From assembly GCA_009774615.1 (NCBI GenBank), contig VSOC01000152.1, positions 1 through 8,179 of the forward strand: a stretch of 8,179 nt of DNA. The letters are read 5' to 3'. The stretch is from Lachnospiraceae bacterium. GTDB lineage: Bacteria > Bacillota > Clostridia > Lachnospirales > Lachnospiraceae. This document shows positions 1-5,440 of this stretch, in pieces. Position 1 is the first letter of the stretch; each line of letters begins with the position of its first letter. A model generated the notes under the pieces. It did not search any database. It saw only the letters and a program-made list of their open reading frames with translations, and was not told the DNA's origin. A program made the translations under genes and the position numbers.

Positions 1-218
1 GGGAAGTAGTCGAATACAGCCGGAGAGTCGATGGTTCCGGTGTAGGTGTAGTTCCCGTTTTCCGAAAGCAGGCGCAGGAAGGTGGTTTTTCCTTTTCCGT
101 TCCGGCCGATAAAGCCCAGTTTCCAGTTGGTATCGATAGAAAAAGTTGCATGTTCAAAGATATTGTCAAAGCTTCCTTCATAGGCGAAGGTGAGATCATT
201 TACACGGATTTGTGCCAT
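1..218 (-). CDS. ABC-F ATPase, Lsa-like ribosomal protection type (N-terminal part)
   Basis: Partial gene: the first 72 codons are present and the rest lies beyond base 1. The protein begins MAQIRVNDLTFAYEGSFDNI and has a Walker A P-loop, GRNGKGKT, at residues 38-45. It continues with a segment ending VFDYFP, which resembles the start of the first ATPase domain in Lsa/VgaL-type ABC-F proteins. ABC-F proteins of this group bind the ribosomal E site and dislodge lincosamides, streptogramins A and pleuromutilins; they have no membrane domain. The start is fixed by AAAGGAGGA about 7 nt upstream of the ATG. That Shine-Dalgarno sequence is part of a perfect hairpin, and the gene has a long leader with a small open frame, which fits antibiotic-induced attenuation. 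Family assignment is secure. The exact resistance subclass is not, because only about 70 residues are visible. Confidence 0.85.
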   Translation of the reverse strand, partial: MAQIRVNDLTFAYEGSFDNIFEHATFSIDTNWKLGFIGRNGKGKTTFLRLLSENGNYTYTGTIDSPAVFDYF

Positions 219-225
219 AAAAAAT

Positions 226-253
226 TCCTCCTTTCACGATAGCCAAAGGAGGA
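226..253 (-). promoter_or_regulatory. Shine-Dalgarno-sequestering hairpin before the ABC-F gene
   Basis: Read on the minus strand, UCCUCCUUU (253-245) is perfectly complementary to AAAGGAGGA (234-226) across a 10-nt loop. The 3' arm is the ribosome binding site of the ABC-F gene, so the stem would block its translation. The 5' arm lies inside the last codons of a leader frame that ends at 234-236. A ribosome stalled or travelling there would open the stem, as in translational attenuation of erm-type genes. The pairing is directly visible; the regulatory role is inferred. Confidence 0.7.
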
Positions 254-401
254 TTATGTTCTGTTTCTGAATTTCCCAGAAGTATTGCAGCATGATGATT
301 GCCGGGTAAAATCTGCAATAAAGATTGCGGGGGTAAAAATCTGCAATAAAAAAAGAGGGATCAGATGAAAACATAATCCACGTTTGGCAACACGAAAACA
401 T
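234..401 (-). CDS. Candidate leader peptide of the ABC-F gene
   Basis: An uninterrupted frame of 55 codons runs from an ATG at 401-399 to a TGA at 236-234, which touches the ABC-F Shine-Dalgarno sequence. In-frame ATGs at 374-372 and 293-291 give shorter versions; the shortest is MLQYFWEIQKQNIILLWLS. The longest has only a weak AAGG ribosome site and the shortest has none that I see, so the real start is uncertain. The last codons cross the anti-Shine-Dalgarno arm, which is the arrangement expected of a stalling leader. A second possible micro-frame, TTG-started MENRKQV, lies further upstream at 453-430, with an AGGAGA site 9 nt before it. Function is inferred from position; I recognise no homologue. 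Confidence 0.4.
   Translation of the reverse strand: MFSCCQTWIMFSSDPSFFIADFYPRNLYCRFYPAIIMLQYFWEIQKQNIILLWLS
251..379 (-). promoter_or_regulatory. Long-range complementary pair in the ABC-F leader
   Basis: On the minus strand GGATTATGTT (379-370) is an exact complement of AACATAATCC (260-251), about 110 nt downstream. The downstream element shares three bases with the anti-Shine-Dalgarno arm (253-245). The upstream element also belongs to a weak GGAT...ATCC hairpin (379-358), followed within 4 nt by seven U (354-348), which resembles an imperfect intrinsic terminator. The leader can therefore draw alternative structures that could decide termination or ribosome access. The complementarity is certain; the switch is inference. 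Confidence 0.4.
297..350 (-). repeat. Tandem duplication (26 and 28 bp) in the ABC-F leader
   Basis: Two adjacent near-identical copies occupy 297-322 and 323-350. They share GATTGC, then GGGTAAAATCTGCAATAAA with small length differences. Each copy also has short inverted ends, ATTGC and GCAAT, so each can form a small hairpin. The copies differ by 2 bp, so the leader frame reads them in different registers. Confidence 0.7.
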
Positions 402-403
402 GA

Positions 404-426
404 TTCTGCCTTGATTTTGGGCAGAA
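404..426 (-). repeat. Inverted repeat in the ABC-F leader
   Basis: A perfect 7-bp inverted repeat, TTCTGCC and GGCAGAA, flanks a 9-nt loop. It lies just upstream of the longest leader-frame ATG (401). There is no T-run after it in the transcribed direction, so it is not a terminator. It may be a structural element of the leader. Confidence 0.5.
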
Positions 427-528
427 ACTTTATACTTGTTTTCTGTTTTCCAACGTTGATTATCTCCTCATCCTTTCACCCCTCTCTGTATTTTTGTTTG
501 TTTTTTGCGGTTTTTATTTTCTTTTCTT

Positions 529-557
529 ATTATAGGGGAGGGGGGGAGGGTTGTCAA
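529..557 (-). promoter_or_regulatory. Consensus sigma-A promoter of the ABC-F gene
   Basis: On the minus strand TTGACA (557-552) and TATAAT (534-529) are separated by exactly 17 bp, a perfect match to the housekeeping consensus. The spacer is unusually rich in C. Transcription would start near 522, giving a leader of about 300 nt before the ABC-F start. The promoter lies directly behind the stop of the broken toxin gene, so the ABC-F gene is an independent transcription unit. Confidence 0.85.
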
Positions 558-570
558 GAGGTATTTTTTA

Positions 571-902
571 TTACTGTTCACCGGCTTGTTCCAGAACGAT
601 GGCTTCTAATGCAGAGTCGATATAAAATCCGTTTTGCTTCATTTCAAGCAGCAGGGGATGAAGTTTTTTTAGAATTCCCAGTTTTTTTGCCTTTAGAAGT
701 ATGCCTAAAGTGCCAGTTACTGAAAGGCCAAGATATTTTGCTGTTTTTTTGGCTGCATTATCATCAATAATGACTAAATCAGCATTTCAAGGTATACGGC
801 TGTCGGGATAAAAATTTCGTGGTATAATTTCTGCAGAATATTCAAATGACCTATTTTGCAAAGTATAATCAGTGGTGTGGAGTTGACAATTACTTTAGGC
901 AT
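571..902 (-). pseudogene. DUF3368 PIN-like toxin, broken by an internal deletion
   Basis: The 5' part reads MPKVIVNSTPLIILCKIGHL and continues to about codon 39 (IPTAVYLE), matching the N-terminus of DUF3368 predicted nucleic-acid-binding PIN-like proteins. Frame 1 then meets a TAG at about 777-775. The family sequence resumes in another frame from 783: ADLVIIDDNAAKKTAKYLGL, then SVTGTLGILLKAKKLGIL, ending at TAA 573-571. Compared with family members of about 155-160 residues, roughly 45-50 central codons are missing near 785, including the region that normally carries the central acidic motif, and the join is out of frame. The gene starts inside the UPF0175 stop (8-bp overlap, ATGCCTAA), the usual translational coupling of this pair. 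It is almost certainly inactive as a nuclease toxin. Confidence 0.85.
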
Positions 903-1149
903 TGTTTAATTCCTCCAGAAATTCTTCTTTGCTGTCAAAGTGAAAAATGGAAATATTATTTTTTCCAAGATATTTTATAAATTCTTCTTTTGATAGTCCG
1001 GCAATTTGAGCACAATAACCGATGGATACACCACTTTGTGTATAATATCCAAGTGCTACGGCACATCGGACAAATTGACTTGTTTCTTCGAGGTTCATTC
1101 TGGTATCATATAAAACTTCATTGGGTATATTGATTGCTATTTGACACAT
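895..1149 (-). CDS. UPF0175 family antitoxin-like protein
   Basis: An 84-residue protein, MCQIAINIPNEVLYDTRMNL onward, of the UPF0175 family, which is commonly encoded just upstream of a DUF3368 PIN-like protein and regarded as its antitoxin. The N-terminal part (about 1-35) has the IPxEV beginning, and the middle (about 38-65) has a helix-turn-helix-like stretch, GYCAQIAGLSKEEFIKYLGK. The start is well supported by AGGAGG, 8 nt before the ATG, and by a promoter at 1229-1201. Its stop overlaps the start of the toxin remnant. Because the partner is broken, this antitoxin appears to be an orphan. It may still bind its own promoter or serve against a related toxin elsewhere. Confidence 0.8.
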   Translation of the reverse strand: MCQIAINIPNEVLYDTRMNLEETSQFVRCAVALGYYTQSGVSIGYCAQIAGLSKEEFIKYLGKNNISIFHFDSKEEFLEELNNA

Positions 1150-1200
1150 AAATATTCCTCCTGACTGTATTCTAAGATTTTTAAATGCTGTCTACGATTT

Positions 1201-1229
1201 ATTATACACGATATTTTTCTTGATGAAAA
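1201..1229 (-). promoter_or_regulatory. Promoter of the UPF0175/DUF3368 pair
   Basis: On the minus strand a perfect TATAAT (1206-1201) lies 17 bp downstream of TTTTCA (1229-1224), a 4-of-6 match to the -35 consensus. The antitoxin start is about 50 nt downstream. Poor -35 boxes are common in autoregulated toxin-antitoxin promoters. Confidence 0.65.
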
Positions 1230-1268
1230 TGAAAAAACAAAAAAGTTTTGAATGTTGAACAGAAGAAG

Positions 1269-1305
1269 TTTTGTTGTTGTTATAGGAACAGCAACGAAGT
1301 TTTTT
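1269..1305 (+). terminator. Intrinsic terminator-like hairpin upstream of the amidase
   Basis: The arms 1269-1281 and 1287-1299 can pair over 13 positions, including three G-U wobbles, around the 5-nt loop ATAGG, and are followed by six T (1300-1305). It points in the plus direction, yet I see no plus-strand gene in the roughly 1000 bp before it. It may be a leader attenuator for the amidase, or a leftover terminator of a gene displaced by the left-flank genes. The rest of the 1150-1378 gap holds the minus-strand promoter and no convincing plus-strand promoter. Confidence 0.55.
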
Positions 1306-1378
1306 GCAACCACAGAGGAGATGGCGCATATCCTATAGATAAAGAGATTTTTTTTAAGTGCTGGAGGTAGGGTAAGAG

Positions 1379-2143
1379 ATGGAAGGAATGCGCACTGTGA
1401 TTTTAGATCCCGGTCACGGGGGGGTCGAGCCTGGAGCGATTTATGAGGGAAGGAAGGAAAAGGACGATAACCTGCGGCTGGCGATGCTTTTGGGGGATAT
1501 TCTGGAAAATGCGGGGGTGCGGGTTTTGTATACGCGGACTTCGGATATTGACCAGACTCCGGCACAGAAGGCAGCGATTGGGAACCGCTCGGATGCGGAC
1601 TTTTTTATTTCCCTCCACCGCAATGCCATGCCGGTTCCGGGGAGCGGTTCGGGGGCAATGACTCTGGTGTATGAAAATCAGGGGGATGCGAAGGTTTTGG
1701 CGCAGAATATTCAAAATGCTTTGGTTAAGACGGGGTTTGCGGATTTGGGGATACAGGAGAGGCCGGGGCTGGTGGTACTAAACCGGACGAAGATGCCGGC
1801 GGTTTTGATTGAGAGCGGGTTTATTGACAATGTGAAGGATAATCAGTTTTATGATCAGAACTTAGAAAAGATTGCCCGGGCGATTGCGGACGGGATTTTG
1901 GCAACTTTCCAGGAATTAGAGCGGCCGACCTATTACCAGATTCAGACCGGGGCTTACCGGGATCGGGGGCTGGCGGATCAGATGGAAGAGCAGCTTTACG
2001 AACAGGGGTTTCCGGTGTTTATGGTTGATGAAGACGGGTGGTATAAGCTGCGTGTAGGCTCGTTTCTGGGGATGGACAATGCAGTGCACATGGAACAAAG
2101 GCTGCGGCAGAAGGGGTATCCTACGGTGATGATTAAGGTTTGA
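1379..2143 (+). CDS. N-acetylmuramoyl-L-alanine amidase with SPOR domain
   Basis: A 254-residue zinc amidase (Amidase_3 family) that would cleave the bond between N-acetylmuramic acid and L-alanine in peptidoglycan. The catalytic domain spans about 4-178. Zinc ligands are visible at H13 (LDPGHGG), E27 (GRKEKD) and H80 (SLHRNA), with the catalytic glutamate at E145 (IESGFIDN). Residues about 184-254 (YYQIQTGAYRDRGLADQMEE onward) form a SPOR domain, which binds glycan strands lacking stem peptides. The start is set by GGAGG 11 nt upstream; an in-frame ATG three codons later is a possible alternative. There is no signal peptide or membrane segment, so export, or a role on internalised or released wall material, is unexplained. 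It resembles sporulation and germination amidases of the CwlD/CwlC type, but the symbol is not assigned. Confidence 0.9.
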   Translation: MEGMRTVILDPGHGGVEPGAIYEGRKEKDDNLRLAMLLGDILENAGVRVLYTRTSDIDQTPAQKAAIGNRSDADFFISLHRNAMPVPGSGSGAMTLVYENQGDAKVLAQNIQNALVKTGFADLGIQERPGLVVLNRTKMPAVLIESGFIDNVKDNQFYDQNLEKIARAIADGILATFQELERPTYYQIQTGAYRDRGLADQMEEQLYEQGFPVFMVDEDGWYKLRVGSFLGMDNAVHMEQRLRQKGYPTVMIKV

Positions 2144-2220
2144 CCGACGGGACAGAACGGACGAAAAAACAGACGGTTAAGGTTTGCGTGATGGGACAGA
2201 ACGGATGAAAAAAACGGACT
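2133..2220 (+). repeat. Imperfect 44-bp tandem duplication at the amidase 3' end
   Basis: Two consecutive copies start at 2133 and 2177. Both begin TTAAGGTTTG and contain GGGACAGAACGGA followed by an A-rich run. The first copy includes the amidase stop codon, so the duplication appears to have extended the 3' untranslated region. A more decayed third copy may follow to about 2260 (GGACGAAAAAAT). The 2144-2268 stretch holds no gene and no clear terminator. Confidence 0.6.
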
Positions 2221-2268
2221 GGATCGGCAGGGCAAAAAATAGATCGGATAGTCTGGACGAAAAAATGA

Positions 2269-2297
2269 TTGACATTCTCTGGAAAAAGGAATATACT
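2269..2297 (+). promoter_or_regulatory. Promoter of the ATP-grasp operon
   Basis: TTGACA (2269-2274) and TATACT (2292-2297) are separated by 17 bp. A start near 2304 is expected, only about 15 nt before a terminator-like hairpin. This is the only strong promoter I see ahead of the five-gene cluster running to 7316. Confidence 0.75.
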
Positions 2298-2319
2298 GTG
2301 CTTGTAAATTTTTATGGAC

Positions 2320-2354
2320 AAAGGCGTTCTGCATAACCGCAGGGCGTCTTTTTT
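2320..2354 (+). terminator. Promoter-proximal attenuator or small-RNA terminator
   Basis: AAAGGCGTTCTGC (2320-2332) pairs over all 13 positions, three of them G-U, with GCAGGGCGTCTTT (2339-2351) around the loop ATAACC, and six T follow at 2349-2354. It sits immediately after the predicted transcription start and about 68 nt before the first gene of the operon. It would either release a transcript of about 50 nt or act as an attenuator controlling readthrough into the operon. I do not recognise a known riboswitch in the few bases before it. Confidence 0.7.
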
Positions 2355-2421
2355 GGTTCATGGAAAATGGAACCTGACAAAAGCAAACATAAGGAAGACT
2401 ATCCGGGATGGAGGGATGGCG

Positions 2422-3741
2422 ATGAAACAGCAGGAATTATTGCAGCACACGGACAAGATTAATGAACTGTTGGCACGTTACGGGGTGAAATTTGGGATTT
2501 ATAAGAATCATACGTTTAAGGAGCAGCTTTTTCCCTTTGATTCCATTCCCAGGGTTATTGCGCATGATGAGTTTGCGCAATTGGAGCGGGGGTTAAAGCA
2601 GCGGGTTACGGCGCTGAATCAGTTTTTAAAGGATATCTATGGGAAGAAGCAAATCGTAAAGGATGGGATTATTCCGGAAGATTTTATCTTTTCTTCCAGC
2701 GGTTACATGGCGGAGTGCGAGGGGGTTATGCCGGTGAAGGGGGTATATTCCCATATCTCCGGTATTGACTTGGTGAAGGGGAAAGACGGGTGCTGGTACA
2801 TTTTAGAGGATAATCTGAGGGTGCCTTCCGGTGCGTCTTACCCGATGATTGCCCGGGATTTATGCAGGCGCAGTTCACCGAAAACGTTTCAGGACATCCA
2901 TCTGGAAGATAACCGAAACTATGCCGGACTTTTGCGGAAAACCATGAATTATGTAAATACCGGCGGGCATACGGTGATTTTGACTCCGGGAAGATATAAT
3001 GCGGCTTATTTTGAACATTCTTATCTTGCAGAAAAGACAGGGGCGCATCTGGTAACCGGTTCGGAGCTGATGGTGGAAAAAGACCAGCTGTTTTATCTTT
3101 CGGCGGACGGAAGGAAGGAGAGGGTCGGTGCGGTATACAGGAGAATATCGGATGAATATCTCGACCCGATGAATTTTAACCCGGAATCGCTGATTGGCAT
3201 CCCTCATCTTTATGATGTATTCCGCAAAGGAAATGTGGCCCTGTTAAATGCCCCGGGCAATGGCGTGGCTGACGATAAAGGGATTTACTATTTTGTGCCG
3301 AAAATGATCCGCTATTATCTGGGCGAGGAGCCGGTTTTAAGCAATGCACCGACCTATCTGCCATTTTATGAAGAAGATATGCACTATGTTCTGGAGCATT
3401 TTGACCGGCTGGTCTTAAAGGATGTGGCAGAAGCGGGCGGTTACGGCGTTGTCTTTGGCCGTTCGATGACGAGGGAGGAAAAAGAGAAGTTTATTGCTTT
3501 GCTGAAAAAAGAATCACGGAGGTTTATTGCCCAGGAGGTGATTGATTTTCAGGATTTGGATATTCTGGATGAAGGAAAAATCGTTCCCCGCAAAGCCGAT
3601 CTTCGGGCGTTTGTCCTGATGGGAGAAGAACCGATGGTATGGAAAAGCGGGCTGACAAGATTTTCCAGAAATCCTGATTCATTTATCGTTAATTCATCAC
3701 AGGGAGGAGGATTTAAAGACACATGGGTATTGTATCAGTAG
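2422..3741 (+). CDS. Circularly permuted ATP-grasp type 2 protein (predicted amide ligase)
   Basis: A 439-residue member of the circularly permuted ATP-grasp type 2 family (formerly DUF404/DUF407). ATP-grasp enzymes join a carboxylate to an amine via an acyl phosphate, and this branch is predicted to be a peptide or amino-acid ligase of unknown substrate. Visible landmarks are WYILEDNLRVPSG (125-137), the glycine-rich KDVAEAGGYG (333-342), RKADLRAF (390-397) and the family's C-terminal signature SSQGGGFKDTWVL (425-437). The start is the ATG at 2422, with GGAGGG ending 6 nt before it; the ATG at 2416 is close behind. A frame extension to 2314 is rejected because it crosses the terminator hairpin and lacks a ribosome site. 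The 3' end overlaps the alpha-E gene by 19 bp, so the two are translationally coupled. Family is certain, substrate unknown. Confidence 0.9.
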   Translation: MKQQELLQHTDKINELLARYGVKFGIYKNHTFKEQLFPFDSIPRVIAHDEFAQLERGLKQRVTALNQFLKDIYGKKQIVKDGIIPEDFIFSSSGYMAECEGVMPVKGVYSHISGIDLVKGKDGCWYILEDNLRVPSGASYPMIARDLCRRSSPKTFQDIHLEDNRNYAGLLRKTMNYVNTGGHTVILTPGRYNAAYFEHSYLAEKTGAHLVTGSELMVEKDQLFYLSADGRKERVGAVYRRISDEYLDPMNFNPESLIGIPHLYDVFRKGNVALLNAPGNGVADDKGIYYFVPKMIRYYLGEEPVLSNAPTYLPFYEEDMHYVLEHFDRLVLKDVAEAGGYGVVFGRSMTREEKEKFIALLKKESRRFIAQEVIDFQDLDILDEGKIVPRKADLRAFVLMGEEPMVWKSGLTRFSRNPDSFIVNSSQGGGFKDTWVLYQ

Positions 3742-4403
3742 AACAGGCGGATCATTTATATTGGCTGGGAAGGTACAGCGAGCGGGTGTATACCACACTT
3801 CGCTATTATTTTCAGAGATTTGACGAGATGATTGATGAAACGATTGACAGCTATGAAAAATATTGTACATCGGTGGATATTCCCAATATTTATACATCAA
3901 AAGAGGATTTTTTGCGGCGCTATCCTTTTGATGAAGGAAATCCCGATTCCATTGTCAGCAATTTAAACCGTGCCTATGATAATGCGATTGTGCTCAGGGA
4001 AACGATAGGCTCCGAGGCCCTTTCTTATATCCAGATGGCAGTTTACGATATGCACAGGGCAGCGGCAAGTGAAGCGCCGTTAATCGAACTGCAGCAGGTG
4101 ATGGATCATCTGCTGGCCTTCTGGGGGATTGCAGATGATCAGATTGATTCCGAAGAAATCCGGAACATGATAAAAGCCGGAAAGAGGATTGAGAGGATTG
4201 ATATGTATGCCAGGCTGGGGATGGAACAGAAGGAACTGCTTAAAGAGGTTCATCGGATGATCCCGCGGGTGAAACGGAGCAGAATACCCTATGATGAGGG
4301 GAAGTTAGAGGAGATAAAAAGCCTTGTGGAGGAAGAAAAGATGGACAATTACCGGATAGTGGCCGCGGCAGAAACCATTCTTTTGCCTTTTGGCTGTGCA
4401 TAA
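3723..4403 (+). CDS. Alpha-E domain protein (DUF403)
   Basis: A 226-residue, mainly helical protein of the alpha-E family (DUF403), nearly always encoded beside a circularly permuted ATP-grasp protein. Its biochemical role is not established; it is thought to act with the ligase as a partner or accessory subunit. Recognisable segments are SVEQADHLYWLGRYSERVYT near the N-terminus (5-24), NPDSIVSNLNRAYDNAIVLR (73-92), and GKRIERIDMYARL in the C-terminal part. It is shorter than the roughly 300-residue proteobacterial members. The start is set by GGAGGAGG 11 nt upstream, and the gene begins inside the end of the ligase gene. No signal peptide or membrane segment is seen. Confidence 0.9.
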   Translation: MGIVSVEQADHLYWLGRYSERVYTTLRYYFQRFDEMIDETIDSYEKYCTSVDIPNIYTSKEDFLRRYPFDEGNPDSIVSNLNRAYDNAIVLRETIGSEALSYIQMAVYDMHRAAASEAPLIELQQVMDHLLAFWGIADDQIDSEEIRNMIKAGKRIERIDMYARLGMEQKELLKEVHRMIPRVKRSRIPYDEGKLEEIKSLVEEEKMDNYRIVAAAETILLPFGCA

Positions 4404-4432
4404 ATTGATTTCATAATACCAGGAGCAGAGTG

Positions 4433-5239
4433 ATGGCGGTTTTATCTTTTGTATACCATATGGAAATGCATTATGAAGAAATGGTCAGACGGTGCTGTTT
4501 TACCATGAAATGCATCCCCAGGGAAGATAAGCGGCAAAGGCTGCGGGAAATTGAGATTGCATTGCTGCCGGATACCGAATTTTCCTGGGGAGAGGATTCT
4601 TTTGGGAACCGGCAGATCTATGGATGCGTCCAAAAGCCTCACCGTCAGTTTATTCTCGATGTCCGTGGAAGGGCAGAAGTGTTTGCCGGGGAAGCAGAAG
4701 AGGAAAAACAGGAGGAAACGACGGGAATCTTTCGCTTTCCCCATGGAAAATGTGTGCCGGGTGCCGGGCTTTGGCAGTACTTTTCTTCTCTGGATTTTTC
4801 CGGCTGCAAAGATGATTTATCCGTGTGCAGGATGATTATGCACCGGCTGTATCGGGATTTTACCTATGCGCCGGGGATAACCCGGGCGGATACCGGGGCG
4901 GAAGAAGCATGGAATCTGAGGAAGGGCGTTTGTCAGGATTATGCGCATATTTATATCACCCTGCTTCGGATGGCAGGGATTCCGGCGCGTTATGTGTGCG
5001 GGCTGATCCGCGGCGAGGGACAGAGCCATGGGTGGGCGGAGGCATTGTGCGGGGAGTTTTGGATGGGGTTTGATCCGACCAATAACTGTCTGGTGGGGGA
5101 GAGGTACGATCAGTATATCAAGCTGGGGGATGGGAGAGATGCGGCAGACTGCGCCATTAACCGCGGAATTATGTGGGGCGGAGGAGCACAGGTGCAGAAG
5201 GTGGAGGCATCGGTGTCGGCGGCAGAACCCGGTGAATGA
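4433..5239 (+). CDS. Transglutaminase-like cysteine protease or amidase
   Basis: A 268-residue protein with an N-terminal bacterial transglutaminase beta domain (about 1-85; contains the typical F-x-Y and DxFGN features, here DSFGN at 55-59) and a papain-like transglutaminase core (about 125-220). The catalytic triad is complete: C167 (GVCQDYAH), H199 (SHGWAE) and D214 (FDPTNN). In this gene context such proteins are predicted to hydrolyse or transfer amide bonds, probably those made by the neighbouring ATP-grasp enzyme. The ATG at 4433 is preferred because AGGAG lies 7 nt upstream; a GTG one codon earlier is too close. A charged Glu/Lys stretch (about 87-95) links the domains. It follows the alpha-E gene by 29 bp in the same operon. 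There is no export signal, so it probably acts in the cytoplasm. Confidence 0.9.
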   Translation: MAVLSFVYHMEMHYEEMVRRCCFTMKCIPREDKRQRLREIEIALLPDTEFSWGEDSFGNRQIYGCVQKPHRQFILDVRGRAEVFAGEAEEEKQEETTGIFRFPHGKCVPGAGLWQYFSSLDFSGCKDDLSVCRMIMHRLYRDFTYAPGITRADTGAEEAWNLRKGVCQDYAHIYITLLRMAGIPARYVCGLIRGEGQSHGWAEALCGEFWMGFDPTNNCLVGERYDQYIKLGDGRDAADCAINRGIMWGGGAQVQKVEASVSAAEPGE

Positions 5240-5264
5240 CTGGGGGTTATCGCAGGATACAGGG

Positions 5265-5432
5265 GCTTGCCGTGAAGCTGGATGAAGCGCAATCGTAGAG
5301 GAGAAAGCTTGTCGTGAAGCTGGATGAAGCGTAATCATAGAGGAGAAAGCTTGTCGTGAAGCTGGATGAAGCGTAATTGTAGAGGAGAAAGCCTGCCGTG
5401 AAGATGGATGAACTGTAATCGGAGAGGAGAAG
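5265..5432 (+). repeat. Four tandem 42-bp repeats carrying Shine-Dalgarno sequences and micro-ORFs
   Basis: Four head-to-tail units of exactly 42 bp (5265-5306, 5307-5348, 5349-5390, 5391-5432). Each holds TGGATGAA near its middle and AGAGGAGA near its end; units 1-3 are almost identical and unit 4 has diverged. The end of unit 4 is the real ribosome binding site of the following M14 gene. Each unit also carries a GTG-started micro-frame, at 5272, 5314, 5356 and 5398, encoding MKLDEAQS, MKLDEA, MKLDEA and MKMDEL; for units 2-4 an AGGAG lies 10 nt upstream in the preceding unit. In another frame, ATGs at 5282, 5324 and 5366 give MKRN-x-RGESL(S/P) peptides. The TGA of each of these overlaps the GTG of the next unit in a GTGA arrangement. 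There are no spacers, so it is not a CRISPR array. Role unknown. Confidence 0.85.
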
Positions 5433-5440
5433 AAGTCAGC

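Noticed and set aside
384..770. 128-codon open frame on the plus strand
   Set aside because: It lies antisense to the ABC-F promoter, its leader and the DUF3368 remnant, has no ribosome binding site, and its composition is that of reverse-strand sequence.
2314..2421. 36-codon N-terminal extension of the ATP-grasp gene
   Set aside because: It would translate through a terminator-like hairpin, has no ribosome site before its ATG, and a good GGAGGG precedes the ATG at 2422.
4817..5338. 173-codon minus-strand open frame
   Set aside because: It is a shadow of the transglutaminase gene and the 42-bp repeats, and has no ribosome site or recognisable domain.
5265..5432. CRISPR array
   Set aside because: The units are directly abutting with no unique spacers, and there are no cas genes.
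5408..5440. Earlier in-frame ATG for the first M14 gene
   Set aside because: It encodes repeat sequence, lacks a suitable ribosome site, and the AGGAG at 5425 lies inside it, correctly placed for the ATG at 5441.
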